Shown here: one piece after another, positions 18,444-27,405 of the stretch
Layout of the letters: each line of letters begins with the position of its first letter
How positions within the stretch are numbered: the first letter of the stretch is position 1
Assembly (NCBI GenBank): GCA_965223085.1
Contig: OZ244981.1
Location: forward strand, 3,224,001-3,288,000
DNA length: 64,000 nt
Source of the DNA: CBDCVO01 sp965223085
Lineage (GTDB): Bacteria; Pseudomonadota; Gammaproteobacteria; Ga0077536
Reading direction: 5' to 3'
Notes under the pieces: generated by a model
Told to the model about the DNA's origin: nothing
The model's database searches: none
What the model saw: the letters and a program-made list of their open reading frames with translations, nothing else
Made by a program: the position numbers and the translations under genes

Positions 18444-19919
18444 TCAGATTTTCTGATCGAGTCGTCGAACATTAAGCCATTTTTTCCACCGCGACAGTTC
18501 TGTCTTGGTGAGATTCCACGGCAAGATCGAAATTAAACTTAAGAGGGCTACTCCGGCGACGAGCGTCATAACGAACAAATGTATTATCGGCGAGTCGGCG
18601 TAGATACTGTTGCGTAATAGATTATTCGTCCACCATAAGCCTAGGAAGAGGAGTAGATTAAGGCTATAACACGGTATCAAAGCTTTGACTAAATCAGACC
18701 ACGACGCGCCGACCGTGGATGCCGCCAGTGCGTAGAGACGTGCGCCGCCGTAGAGCCGCATTGCTAGCACCGCCGCAGCGACGCCCACCGCACCGTGGTG
18801 ACGGAGTGCGAAGCAGCCGAGAACCAGCAATACCAGGACCTCGATATTAATCAACAGTTCTTTGCCCAATCGATTTTGGGCGGCGATCAACGCGCCAGAA
18901 GGGGAATTGACGAGAAACAAACCTGACAAAGCGAGTATGCGCAGCGGCTCCACGGTACCGCGCCAGTTCTCGCCGTAGACGAAGGGAATCAGAGGATCGG
19001 CAATCCACCAAAGCGTGACGTATATCGGCATGCTATAGAAAGCAACGAGCGTGATCGCCCGCAAGAACAGGCGTTTTGATGATTCTTTATCATCTTGCGT
19101 TGTCGCTAGCCCACGCAGTAGCGGTTCGTAGAGGGATCCGACGAGCAATTGCATCGGCATCATCGATAAGGAGCTAGCGCGGTTAAAAAGCCCGGTTACG
19201 GCGGGGCCCATGGTGCGACTGACGAACAGGTTTGGAATCTGACGGCGAAAATAGTCAAGAATGTGATTTCCGGAAAACTTCAATCCGGTGGGTGCCAGGC
19301 GCAGGATGGCTTCTCGGTCGAAGCGAATGTGAGGCAACCAACCCGAGACGATGATCATTACGGGCAGCATTGCGACGGCGCTAATGAGCCCGGATAAGAT
19401 TAAGGCCCACGGTCCAAAACCTCGCAAAGCCAGTGCAATGCCAGTGGCACTGCCGACGATGAAGCCAAAAAGACGAACTAAAGAACGGTCCCGAAAGCGC
19501 ATTTCACGACTGATTTTGGAACCCGCGACATTCATCGCGGGACGCAGCAAAAACGTTAGCGCCGAGACGCGCAATAACAGCTCATAGCGTGGATCCTGCA
19601 TCCAGCTTGCGAACGACGGTGCGACAAAGTAGAACCCAGCATAAATCGCCAGGCAAATAATGAGTTGTGTCGTGAAAACGGCCGAGAAATCACCAGGCAT
19701 GAGTTCTTTCGAACGTACGAGCGCATCACCCATGCCACCGCCCGCGACAAAGCCCATCAAGCCAGTGAAAACGGAGATTGTGACAACCAAGCCGAAATCT
19801 TCGGGCACGAGCAGGCGCGCCATGATGATGCTAACAAAAAATCCGATAATTCGTTGGCTGGAGGAGGTCGCGAATACCCACAGCGAACTTTTGAGAATGG
19901 AACGACTTAGATCTTGCAT
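18444..19919 (-). CDS. Polysaccharide flippase (MOP/Wzx family)
   Basis: This 491-residue protein of about 12 to 14 hydrophobic segments begins with SSSQRIIGFFVSIIMARLLVPEDFGLV, the hallmark opening of WzxC-type MOP exporters. It also has MNVAGSKISREMRFRDR and GPAVTGLFNRASSLSMMP, conserved loops of the family. It should flip undecaprenyl-linked repeat units to the periplasmic face for polymerisation. No polymerase (Wzy) or chain-length protein is visible in the window; they may lie before its start. The gap to the preceding asparagine-synthetase-like gene is 19 bases. Confidence 0.9.
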   Translation of the reverse strand: MQDLSRSILKSSLWVFATSSSQRIIGFFVSIIMARLLVPEDFGLVVTISVFTGLMGFVAGGGMGDALVRSKELMPGDFSAVFTTQLIICLAIYAGFYFVAPSFASWMQDPRYELLLRVSALTFLLRPAMNVAGSKISREMRFRDRSLVRLFGFIVGSATGIALALRGFGPWALILSGLISAVAMLPVMIIVSGWLPHIRFDREAILRLAPTGLKFSGNHILDYFRRQIPNLFVSRTMGPAVTGLFNRASSLSMMPMQLLVGSLYEPLLRGLATTQDDKESSKRLFLRAITLVAFYSMPIYVTLWWIADPLIPFVYGENWRGTVEPLRILALSGLFLVNSPSGALIAAQNRLGKELLINIEVLVLLVLGCFALRHHGAVGVAAAVLAMRLYGGARLYALAASTVGASWSDLVKALIPCYSLNLLLFLGLWWTNNLLRNSIYADSPIIHLFVMTLVAGVALLSLISILPWNLTKTELSRWKKWLNVRRLDQKI

Positions 19920-19938
19920 CGCTACTGGGGTTTATTAA

Positions 19939-21753
19939 CTACGCTAAATTGCAGTCACGTTGACGCAACCACAGTGACAAGCAAATCAGCAACCAGGCTA
20001 GCGTACCGTAGTAGCCTGCGTGTTTTTTGAATTGATCGGACTCTAAATGCTTGTGAAAGTCTGGTTTGAGTATTTTGCGCGACTCCAGGTCGGCCGTCGC
20101 GGCGCGAAGTGTATCGATTAATTTAGGATTGTTTGCAAGCCATACACCAAATGGTAAGCCGAAGCCGTGTTTTGACTTCGATAAGGTGGATGGTGGTAAG
20201 AAGCTTTCGAAAGCGCGACGATAAAACGGCCGCAGCTCACTGCGGCCGATCTTTTCTCGCCATGGTAAGTGGCTGGCAAAGTCGAACAATGCCTCATCCA
20301 GTATCGGAAACCTGACATCGATGCCGGCAAGCGCACAGGCTTGCGTGACCTTAGGCAGATCGCTGTCGGCCAAGGTTAAGCGCCAGTCGAGTTGCAGTAA
20401 TCGATTGGCAACAGCTATTGATGTGTCGCTGGGATAGATTTCGTTCAATTGCCTAGTCACGTCACTGAGGTCGATCGCGGCTAGGAAGTCATCGGTTAAA
20501 AAGGAACTTGGGGCGACGCGATGCAGCAAGTTGTAACTCATTAACCGTGCTGGCAGTGGCACCTTCGCTTGTTCGATATAACTTAGGACTTTGCTCATGG
20601 GTCCAGCGCACAGGGAAGGCGGTAGGGTTTCTGCTAGGGGCTCCAAGACAGCGCGGCGAAGCGCGGGCGGTAGAAGACTATACCGTTCGAGCAGCAATTG
20701 ACGCGCGTAACGGGTGTTGCCGCCAAAGAGTTCGTCGCCCCCGTCACCCGCGAGTAACAACTCGCAACCGTGTTCTTTCGCGAGTTTGGCGCAATAATAC
20801 GTCGGGACAACTGAGGCATTGCCAAAAGGCGCGTCGAAAGCATCGACTAGGCGCGGCAAAGAAGCGACGATGTCTTCGGGCGTGACGTAGTAACTGCGGT
20901 GTTCGACGCCGAAGTGGCGTGCGGCCTGGGCAGCAAATTCGATCTCATCGTAGCCTTTGGCATCGAAGCCGATCGTATATGCGACGGTGCGACTCGGCGC
21001 GTGTTGATGGCAGTAGCCGGTGACTGTTGAGCTGTCCAAACCACCGCTCAAAAAACAACCTATTTCCCCGGATTCGCGCACGCGTGCTTGCGTCGCATTA
21101 CTCATTAATTGCTGCAAGGATTTTATGTCGCAGCTATTAGCATTTTCGCGATAACGCGGCTCCCAGTAGGGTGCAACGGTAATCTCGTTTTGTTTCGCAT
21201 GCGCAAAATGCCCCGGCAACAATCGCTGCATGTTCGAGTACCCGGCCTGCGGGCCAGGTAGGCAGTGAAAATAGAGATAGTCGTAGACGGCTTGTAACGC
21301 GAAACGATTGCTAATCATCGGGTGCGTTGCGAGCAAGTAACTAGCGGTGGCAAATGCAAACTCCGAACCACGCGCGCAAAAATAAATATTGCTCAAGGCA
21401 TAGCGGTCCACGGCGAGATATATTTCCGCGCCATTCCCTAGCGTCGCGGCGATCGCGAAACGACCCCCGAACTTGCAAAAAGCCGCACTACCGTGGGTCA
21501 AAATTTCGCGTGCAATAGTATTCGGCGTTAGCGGTGCCCGTCCTGCAAGTAAGTAGGCGTCGCCGAGATACGCGACACTGATAGTGCGGGCGTCGATACT
21601 TGTTGAGGCCACCGCCGCGCCTTGATGAAACGCGAAGAGTTTCGCTATTTGGTGTGCACCTTGTACTCGGAGTTTGGTATGCCATCGAGCCACTGCGTCG
21701 CCGGGGCGCCCCAGATTGCCGGCGAAATACGCGCGCAAGCGTGACTCGGTCAT
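19939..21753 (-). CDS. Asparagine-synthetase-like amidotransferase without the glutaminase Cys
   Basis: This 604-residue protein matches the asparagine synthetase family of exopolysaccharide loci. The ATP-pyrophosphatase loop is GCFLSGGLDSSTVTGYCHQH at about residues 232-251, followed by GYDEIEFAAQAARHFG and LLLAGDGGDELFGGNTRYAR. C-terminal DVRFPILDEALFDFA and KHGFGLPFGVWL are also typical. The N-terminal domain is recognisable (RFAIAATLGNGAEIYLAVDR), but residue 2 is Thr rather than the catalytic Cys, so it cannot use glutamine in the normal way. It may use ammonia or another amine donor to form an amide on a uronic acid, or on another acid in the polymer; this is inferred. It starts 3 bases after the gene upstream. 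Confidence 0.85.
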   Translation of the reverse strand: MTESRLRAYFAGNLGRPGDAVARWHTKLRVQGAHQIAKLFAFHQGAAVASTSIDARTISVAYLGDAYLLAGRAPLTPNTIAREILTHGSAAFCKFGGRFAIAATLGNGAEIYLAVDRYALSNIYFCARGSEFAFATASYLLATHPMISNRFALQAVYDYLYFHCLPGPQAGYSNMQRLLPGHFAHAKQNEITVAPYWEPRYRENANSCDIKSLQQLMSNATQARVRESGEIGCFLSGGLDSSTVTGYCHQHAPSRTVAYTIGFDAKGYDEIEFAAQAARHFGVEHRSYYVTPEDIVASLPRLVDAFDAPFGNASVVPTYYCAKLAKEHGCELLLAGDGGDELFGGNTRYARQLLLERYSLLPPALRRAVLEPLAETLPPSLCAGPMSKVLSYIEQAKVPLPARLMSYNLLHRVAPSSFLTDDFLAAIDLSDVTRQLNEIYPSDTSIAVANRLLQLDWRLTLADSDLPKVTQACALAGIDVRFPILDEALFDFASHLPWREKIGRSELRPFYRRAFESFLPPSTLSKSKHGFGLPFGVWLANNPKLIDTLRAATADLESRKILKPDFHKHLESDQFKKHAGYYGTLAWLLICLSLWLRQRDCNLA

Positions 21754-21756
21754 GGA

Positions 21757-24700
21757 TCAATAACCTACCTGTACGATTCCGCTGTCGAAGTCGAGCGATA
21801 ATTCGAGTGATTTACCTCGATGTTCGACCCGGCATACAGCATGCGAGCGCGTATCGACACACTCGACGAGCGGTGCTGTCGCGGGTGGTTCATCCAACCA
21901 CGGGAACATGATAACGAGCAATACGACTTCCGAGCCTTCCTCGTCCGGTTCAATTTCGACGCGCCATTCGCCAGCCTCGGTGGCAGGTCGTTGGGTGAGA
22001 ACGTCAAATACGGCACCGCTATCGTCAAAATTACGTTCATCGACGAAAAATTCGAAGCCTGGCCCCCCGATTCGATTGATATGCCGCCTGATCGGCAGGG
22101 CCACATGAGCGCTTAAACCGGCAATACCACCCGGGCGGTTCGCGCTGCCAGTCGCTGTAATCGAAAAGCCGTGGGTGAATATATCCGGACGCGAAATCGA
22201 ATGCAGTAGCCATTTCGGATGAAAATCTGGACGCGTGAGTTCGACATTATCAAGAACTGCTATGACGTCTAGTTCGCGATCGTAGACCAGGGTACGTTCG
22301 TAGCGCTCTATCCGCCGCGTGCGATGTGCGAATTCCCCCTGTCCGCTCTGTTCACTGGTGTACGCGGGAGTCAAATCTGCACGCACCAGTACATAGCGTT
22401 TTTCATCGTTATGACTGATAATTTTCCCGCCTTGGTAGTCAGCAAACCGTTGTTGCCATTCATGCAAGTCCTTCGGACCCGCGCCATCTTCCCAACTGGC
22501 ACCCACACGACGTTGACCCCCATCGTTCGCAAAACTTCGTGAAAAGGAATCCGTAACTATGGGCACGGTGTCGGCGGGATCGACGACGACGAGCAAATTG
22601 TGCGCGACGGTTTGAACCGTATAATTCATATGATGGTCGCTGCCATGTCGCGATCCATATAAACCGCTGTCGATGGCCAAGGGGTGACGCTTGTAAATCG
22701 TGAAAGCGCCTTGATCGAGATGGCCATGCGACCAATAGGTGTTACCGGCTTTAAACGTGATGTAAGTCGCGTCGGGCGACCAATCGCTGCGGCTTACGAG
22801 CATGCCGAGACCGTCAAAGTACTTCGTCAACGGTAGTTCAAGCGTCTCATCCTCCGCGGGACATAAACCTGGATCAGTAAGCGGTCCCCACGGCCAAGCG
22901 CTAGGTCTGATAGTGGTAGGACACCCGCCCAGCGCGTAGGCGGCGGCGTGTTGGTACTCCAAGGCGAGCGCATGTTGATCCGGCACGGCTCGGTTGAAGT
23001 ATGCCGTGTCGCCCCAGCGAAAATGCGTGCCATCCGGCCGCGTGCGATAGATCAAAAAATCGAGAAAACCCTTCAGACCCGGTTCATCGGCGAACAGGTC
23101 TTCACCCGTGGCGTGACGCCACATCGCGGGAACTTGATAAATAGCTTGTCCGATCCCCACGGCGACGAACTCCCCGCCTTCGTGCCAGCCGCCGTTATTG
23201 CCCATTACTTGTCGCCATACGGGCAGCACGCGATTTTTCCATAAGTCGGAGGAAAAACGCATGATAAAATCGGCTCGCGACGTCTCGCCGTAGATCACGA
23301 TCGCGCAGGCTAGCAGTGCTTGCAACGGGCTGTTATACAAGTTCACTTCGTACGGCGATAAGCGTTGCTCGCGAATCACCTCTATGACGTACTCGCAACC
23401 TTGTTGTACTTTATTACGCAAGGCGTCTCTCTGCGTGGGGCTCCATTGTTCATAAAGCCAGTCGTATGCCACCACGAGCGGCTTCAGCTGCACGTCGCCA
23501 CGGGCAGTAAACGGGGTCGCGAGCAATTTACGATAAACGGCGTCTAAGTCTTGGCTGCCGGGTGTGAGTAAAGCTGCCAAAGGGATGTCCTTCACCGAAC
23601 CCACGCCGGCGGCGGCGTATTCCAAAGTTTGTTCGACCAGTGCGCCATTTTCTTTACGCACGCGTTCCAGTTCGGCGGCGCTGGGCGCGGGTAAGCGCGG
23701 GTGGGTTTCGCGAAAATTGGCGAAGCTTACCGCTGGCAATTCTTCTGCCGGAGGCAGTTTGTCTTCTGTGGTGCTCGCGATCTTGGTGTCATCGTGCGGT
23801 TCTCTGCTGAAAGGCGCGTAGGTGGCAAGCACAGCGATTACAATTGCGACACTGGCGGTAGTCCAGATCAACGCCGCACGTTGTTTTCGCGAAGATCCCC
23901 CGCGGCGTCTGCGCGTTGATCGTGACGTGTGGGCGGTAGGGGAACGTCGCGCTAAAGTGGGTGTACGCGCGGTGATGGGGCGCTCTTTAACTGCAGGCAA
24001 ATAGGCCACCGTGAACCACGGTACTAACCAGGCGATCATGCACAACAAGAGGCGGGCGATATCGCCGGTACCTGCCGGTTTTAGCACTTGGGACCATTCC
24101 AGCATTAAACCAACGAAAAATACCAACACCGAGGCGAATTGAAATGCGTGGCGGCGAGCAGCTGGAAATAGGGCGATGATGACATAGGCTAAACTCGCGA
24201 ACGGCCACGCGATTTTTCCGAGTTGCGCGAGTACGCTCGTATCGGAGGCCAAGTTTTGAGCCAGCGGTGCCCAGTTGAAACGCCCCTCGGGTAGGGTGTG
24301 ATTGCGGTCAAAACCCAGCTCGGCGACCTGTCTCAGCGCTTCGGGATCAAGGCCGTAGTCGGTGCCAGCCGCTTTCAGTGCAAGCATCACCAACAGGGCA
24401 ATTAAGGCGGCAGCGTGGCGCAGTCCGTGACGCCAGTGCCGGAGCAGGTGGAAGGCAACGAGGCCGGTCGCGGCCCCTACGATAGCTTCTGCCGAGAGAT
24501 AGTGGCCGGCTACGACGATTTTCAGCGCAAACACCGTGCCCAATAGCACAACGATCTTCTGTGTGCGACCGCCTCGTCGACTGAAACTTTCGCGCGCTAT
24601 CACCGCCAGCACGAATACGCCGCATGCGTAAACACCCCACGTCAATAGGGAAAACACGCTGGCCCCGTCGATTACCTGCATGAGCGGCGCGACGCTGGCT

Positions 24701-25239
24701 GTGAGTTGTTCGAAGCGGGTAACGGGAATGAACGGGAATAATTCGGCTAAAGCCCACGCCACGATCAGCCCCATGCCCAGTTTCGCCAACGATCCGTGCC
24801 GCAGGTGCTGGGCGCGCCAGTTGGACCACAGAGCGGCTCCCGGGAGTTTGCGCAGCATGCCGGCAGAGCCAGCTGCACCGACCACACTGCCGGCAGCGTA
24901 AAACATGAAGTGAATAAAGTTTGCGACCCGGCCGGGCACCATCAGTTGTGCCACTTCGATGAGTGCCCCAATCGCCAACGCAACGCCAAGGCCGAATGCA
25001 AACTGCGCCCGCGGCGTGGTTGCGGGCGACCATTTGGTGGCCAAATAACCGATTACGCCGAAGATGATCCCGAGCAACATCGCGTGGGAGCGCAGCATCG
25101 TCGGCAATAAATGTACGTCTCGCAACGGTGTGAGCGTAATGATCGCCAAAATTACGCCCACCAAGGCCAAAAAGGCGCGAGTTGGTGGTAGGGGTGCGGC
25201 GGGTTTGCGGTGTGAGCGTTTGCGTTTTCTGTGGGCCAT
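21757..25239 (-). CDS. VanZ-like membrane domain fused to heparinase II/III-type lyase
   Basis: This 1160-residue fusion has about ten hydrophobic segments in its first roughly 430 residues. They contain two VanZ-like signatures, IEVAQLMVPGRVANFIHFMF and LEWSQVLKPAGTGDIARLLL. A basic linker (STRRRRGGSSRKQR) and another helix follow. From about residue 500 comes an (alpha/alpha) toroid (YDWLYEQWSP, PLQALLACAIVIYGE, WHEGGEFVAVG), then the heparinase II/III signature SHGHLDQGAFTIY with LAIDSGLYG and NYTVQTVAHNLLVV at about residues 834-880, and a C-terminal beta sandwich. The catalytic domain should face the periplasm. Free-standing heparinase-family genes are common in such loci; the VanZ fusion is uncommon. 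Confidence 0.85.
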   Translation of the reverse strand: MAHRKRKRSHRKPAAPLPPTRAFLALVGVILAIITLTPLRDVHLLPTMLRSHAMLLGIIFGVIGYLATKWSPATTPRAQFAFGLGVALAIGALIEVAQLMVPGRVANFIHFMFYAAGSVVGAAGSAGMLRKLPGAALWSNWRAQHLRHGSLAKLGMGLIVAWALAELFPFIPVTRFEQLTASVAPLMQVIDGASVFSLLTWGVYACGVFVLAVIARESFSRRGGRTQKIVVLLGTVFALKIVVAGHYLSAEAIVGAATGLVAFHLLRHWRHGLRHAAALIALLVMLALKAAGTDYGLDPEALRQVAELGFDRNHTLPEGRFNWAPLAQNLASDTSVLAQLGKIAWPFASLAYVIIALFPAARRHAFQFASVLVFFVGLMLEWSQVLKPAGTGDIARLLLCMIAWLVPWFTVAYLPAVKERPITARTPTLARRSPTAHTSRSTRRRRGGSSRKQRAALIWTTASVAIVIAVLATYAPFSREPHDDTKIASTTEDKLPPAEELPAVSFANFRETHPRLPAPSAAELERVRKENGALVEQTLEYAAAGVGSVKDIPLAALLTPGSQDLDAVYRKLLATPFTARGDVQLKPLVVAYDWLYEQWSPTQRDALRNKVQQGCEYVIEVIREQRLSPYEVNLYNSPLQALLACAIVIYGETSRADFIMRFSSDLWKNRVLPVWRQVMGNNGGWHEGGEFVAVGIGQAIYQVPAMWRHATGEDLFADEPGLKGFLDFLIYRTRPDGTHFRWGDTAYFNRAVPDQHALALEYQHAAAYALGGCPTTIRPSAWPWGPLTDPGLCPAEDETLELPLTKYFDGLGMLVSRSDWSPDATYITFKAGNTYWSHGHLDQGAFTIYKRHPLAIDSGLYGSRHGSDHHMNYTVQTVAHNLLVVVDPADTVPIVTDSFSRSFANDGGQRRVGASWEDGAGPKDLHEWQQRFADYQGGKIISHNDEKRYVLVRADLTPAYTSEQSGQGEFAHRTRRIERYERTLVYDRELDVIAVLDNVELTRPDFHPKWLLHSISRPDIFTHGFSITATGSANRPGGIAGLSAHVALPIRRHINRIGGPGFEFFVDERNFDDSGAVFDVLTQRPATEAGEWRVEIEPDEEGSEVVLLVIMFPWLDEPPATAPLVECVDTRSHAVCRVEHRGKSLELSLDFDSGIVQVGY

Positions 25240-25245
25240 ACGTCG

Positions 25246-26013
25246 TTAGCGGCTTAACAGACTGCGGGCATGAACGATCGGGATCGCGTAAGTAATAGCG
25301 CTGGGATCTTTGAGAATGTTTTCTTTCGACGATTTCACAAGCACGCTGTTGACTACGCCGATAACAGTCCCGGAGTGAACCTCGTAGACAGGGCTACCGC
25401 TATTGCCCGGATAAGCTGTTGCATCGAGTTGATAGACATCGAAGGGATCCCGCAGACGCTTGATTTGCGCAGCCGTAAGCGATCGCGTTGAAGGTGCGGG
25501 GATCGCGATCGGTGATATTGCGGCGACTATGCCGGTGTGGGTAACAGGATATAAACCGAGCACGGCGCCAATGGGAAAACCCGTGAACGCGATCGTTTGA
25601 CCTTCGCGCACGTCATCCTGGGCAGCGAGCCGCAGTGGTGGCACAGGTGCGCCGTCGATGGACAACACCGCGAGGTCGTGGCGTAAGTCAGTAGTGACAA
25701 TTCTGGCGCGACGTATTTGTGGTTTCCGACCGCGCCCGACGAACACCACGAGAGACTCTTTGCGTTCCTCATCCAGTCGCCGCTTAGCGACGTGCGCATT
25801 AGTGAGAATCTGGCGACCGTCGCCGACGGCAAAGCCCGTGCCCGAGAGAATATTCGCCGGGCTGCGATTGAAAACATGGGTGCCGATGCCAACGATGCTC
25901 GGGCGAATACGCGTAACGGTATTCACGAGCTCCGCGCGCGCGCCGTGCGTGAACAGCATCGCGGCTAGCAGCAGGATGAAGTTGTTCCAGCCTGGGGCTT
26001 GTTTGATAGTCAT
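25246..26013 (-). CDS. Secreted trypsin-like serine protease
   Basis: This 255-residue protein has an N-terminal signal sequence (NNFILLLAAMLFTHGARA) and a complete chymotrypsin-fold triad: His74 in ILTNAHVAKRR, Asp113 in HDLAVLSIDG and Ser205 in YPGNSGSPVY. It is a minimal protease domain of the DegP/HtrA type without a PDZ domain, which would need a further 90 residues. It is 6 bases upstream of the VanZ-heparinase gene in the same operon. It may process a protein of the export machinery or have a quality-control role; nothing in the sequence shows the target. Confidence 0.88.
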   Translation of the reverse strand: MTIKQAPGWNNFILLLAAMLFTHGARAELVNTVTRIRPSIVGIGTHVFNRSPANILSGTGFAVGDGRQILTNAHVAKRRLDEERKESLVVFVGRGRKPQIRRARIVTTDLRHDLAVLSIDGAPVPPLRLAAQDDVREGQTIAFTGFPIGAVLGLYPVTHTGIVAAISPIAIPAPSTRSLTAAQIKRLRDPFDVYQLDATAYPGNSGSPVYEVHSGTVIGVVNSVLVKSSKENILKDPSAITYAIPIVHARSLLSR

Positions 26014-26094
26014 TTTGCGACTCTAATGCGCTCTGATCGTTCGTTTCAAATGACGTGCATTATCGATTTTACATCAATAGTTTGAGCAATATTT

Positions 26095-27405
26095 CTAATT
26101 CGTCAATTGAGTACGACATAGGGGGTGGGAAAGGGCTTGTTGGCGGCGGCGGGCGGAATAGGTGCCGGGGTGTCGCAACGGTCGTGGCGCGCCGCTGCAA
26201 TCGCGCTCTAAATCGACTAAATCGGCGTACCTCGCTCGCCTCAGGGGCGTCCACGGGCGCAGTGGGCGGCGCGGCTGCAGATCTCGCCCGAGGAGGTTTA
26301 AGCGCCCGTGAAAGTCAGTCGTGACATTTTGGCGGCCCGTTGGACCTTTTATCGGTACCCGAGCCGCAATGATATTGCGACCAAAATACCATGTATCGGG
26401 ACTGCGAGTTGCCGTCATTCGAATGCGCACCCCGGTGCGACGGGCGACGATGGTGTTAAACAATATGCGTACTTCCCGCACCCGCCCGCGGTGGGGTTTG
26501 AGCACGAGCGCATCACCATGACGATTGACGAAGATGTTGTTATAAATGGCCACCCGGCCTTCTGCTTGCAGGAGAGCTTCGGCGCGGTTGTGGATGAAAG
26601 CGTTGGCGTAGACCAGATAGCGATCCTCGCTACCCGGGCCGCGTGGCGGCCAGTCTCCGAGCAACACCGAGGGTCGCGGTGCGTTGGCGCTAGCGCTGCC
26701 ATTGAGGAATTCGTTGTGGCGGATAATTGTCGTTTGTGGCTGCGGCCGAGCCCGTAGTTGCCGCCGCGAATACTGATGTTTTATCTGCAGGGCATAACCA
26801 CGCGTCGCGCGAATCACGTTATGTTCGATGATGCCATTAAAAAACGGTGCGCTACCGTCAGCCTCGCCGAAGTACATACCGGTGCCCGCAGCGATGATTT
26901 CGTTTCCGCGAACGAGCCATGCCCAAGCAGGACATTTCGTCGAAATACCAACGAGCTGTTGATCCGCACCGTGGCCGGTAATACGCAGACCCAACAGGGA
27001 AATATGGTGAGCATACTCTGCGTGGCCTTCGCATTTCACGCCATCGACGCTTAAGCCTCGGCCGTCGATGTTTAACTGCTGCAATTCGACATACTGTGAA
27101 TTGCCGATGCTGATCGTATTATGACCGGCACGCGCTAAGAACACCGGTCGTCGCCGCTCGAATTGGGCGGTAATCCTGATCGGTGCAGCCGAGGTCCCGT
27201 GCAGGTTCCACACCGATAGCCCATCGCGATAGTGACCCGGGGCGAGGTATAAGGTATCGCCCGCGCGGAGTTGATGCAGCAGTTGCGTGTAGTTGGAAGG
27301 TCGACCGTAATAGATGTTCGCCCCACTAGCGTGCTGGCCCAGCGTTGTCAAAATAAGCAAACACCCCCACGCGTCGCGTAAACGGGTGGCGGCATCAACT
27401 AACAA
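26095..27405 (-). CDS. Secreted right-handed beta-helix protein (candidate polysaccharide epimerase or lyase)
   Basis: No ATG gives a sensible start. A TTG at 27405, overlapping the end of galE by 11 bases, yields a good signal peptide (MLVDAATRLRDAWGCLLILT, then cleavage after QHASGA) and a protein of about 436 residues. It contains parallel beta-helix repeats: RAGDTLYLAPGHYRDG, SIGNSQYVELQQLNIDG, FFNGIIEHNVIRATRGYAL, RYLVYANAFIHNRAEALL, AIYNNIFVNRHGDALVL and VRILFNTIVARRTGVRIR. This is the fold of PL6-type lyases and AlgG-type mannuronan epimerases. With the MBOAT pair and heparinase-like protein nearby, a uronate-containing polymer is a reasonable guess. The catalytic residues are not identified. 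Confidence 0.7.
   Translation of the reverse strand: MLVDAATRLRDAWGCLLILTTLGQHASGANIYYGRPSNYTQLLHQLRAGDTLYLAPGHYRDGLSVWNLHGTSAAPIRITAQFERRRPVFLARAGHNTISIGNSQYVELQQLNIDGRGLSVDGVKCEGHAEYAHHISLLGLRITGHGADQQLVGISTKCPAWAWLVRGNEIIAAGTGMYFGEADGSAPFFNGIIEHNVIRATRGYALQIKHQYSRRQLRARPQPQTTIIRHNEFLNGSASANAPRPSVLLGDWPPRGPGSEDRYLVYANAFIHNRAEALLQAEGRVAIYNNIFVNRHGDALVLKPHRGRVREVRILFNTIVARRTGVRIRMTATRSPDTWYFGRNIIAARVPIKGPTGRQNVTTDFHGRLNLLGRDLQPRRPLRPWTPLRRARYADLVDLERDCSGAPRPLRHPGTYSARRRQQALSHPLCRTQLTN

Noticed and set aside
24347..25033. A 228-codon minus-strand frame within the VanZ-heparinase gene
   Set aside because: It is a different frame of the same strand under a clear membrane-protein sequence, and its product is Arg/Cys-rich without recognisable features.
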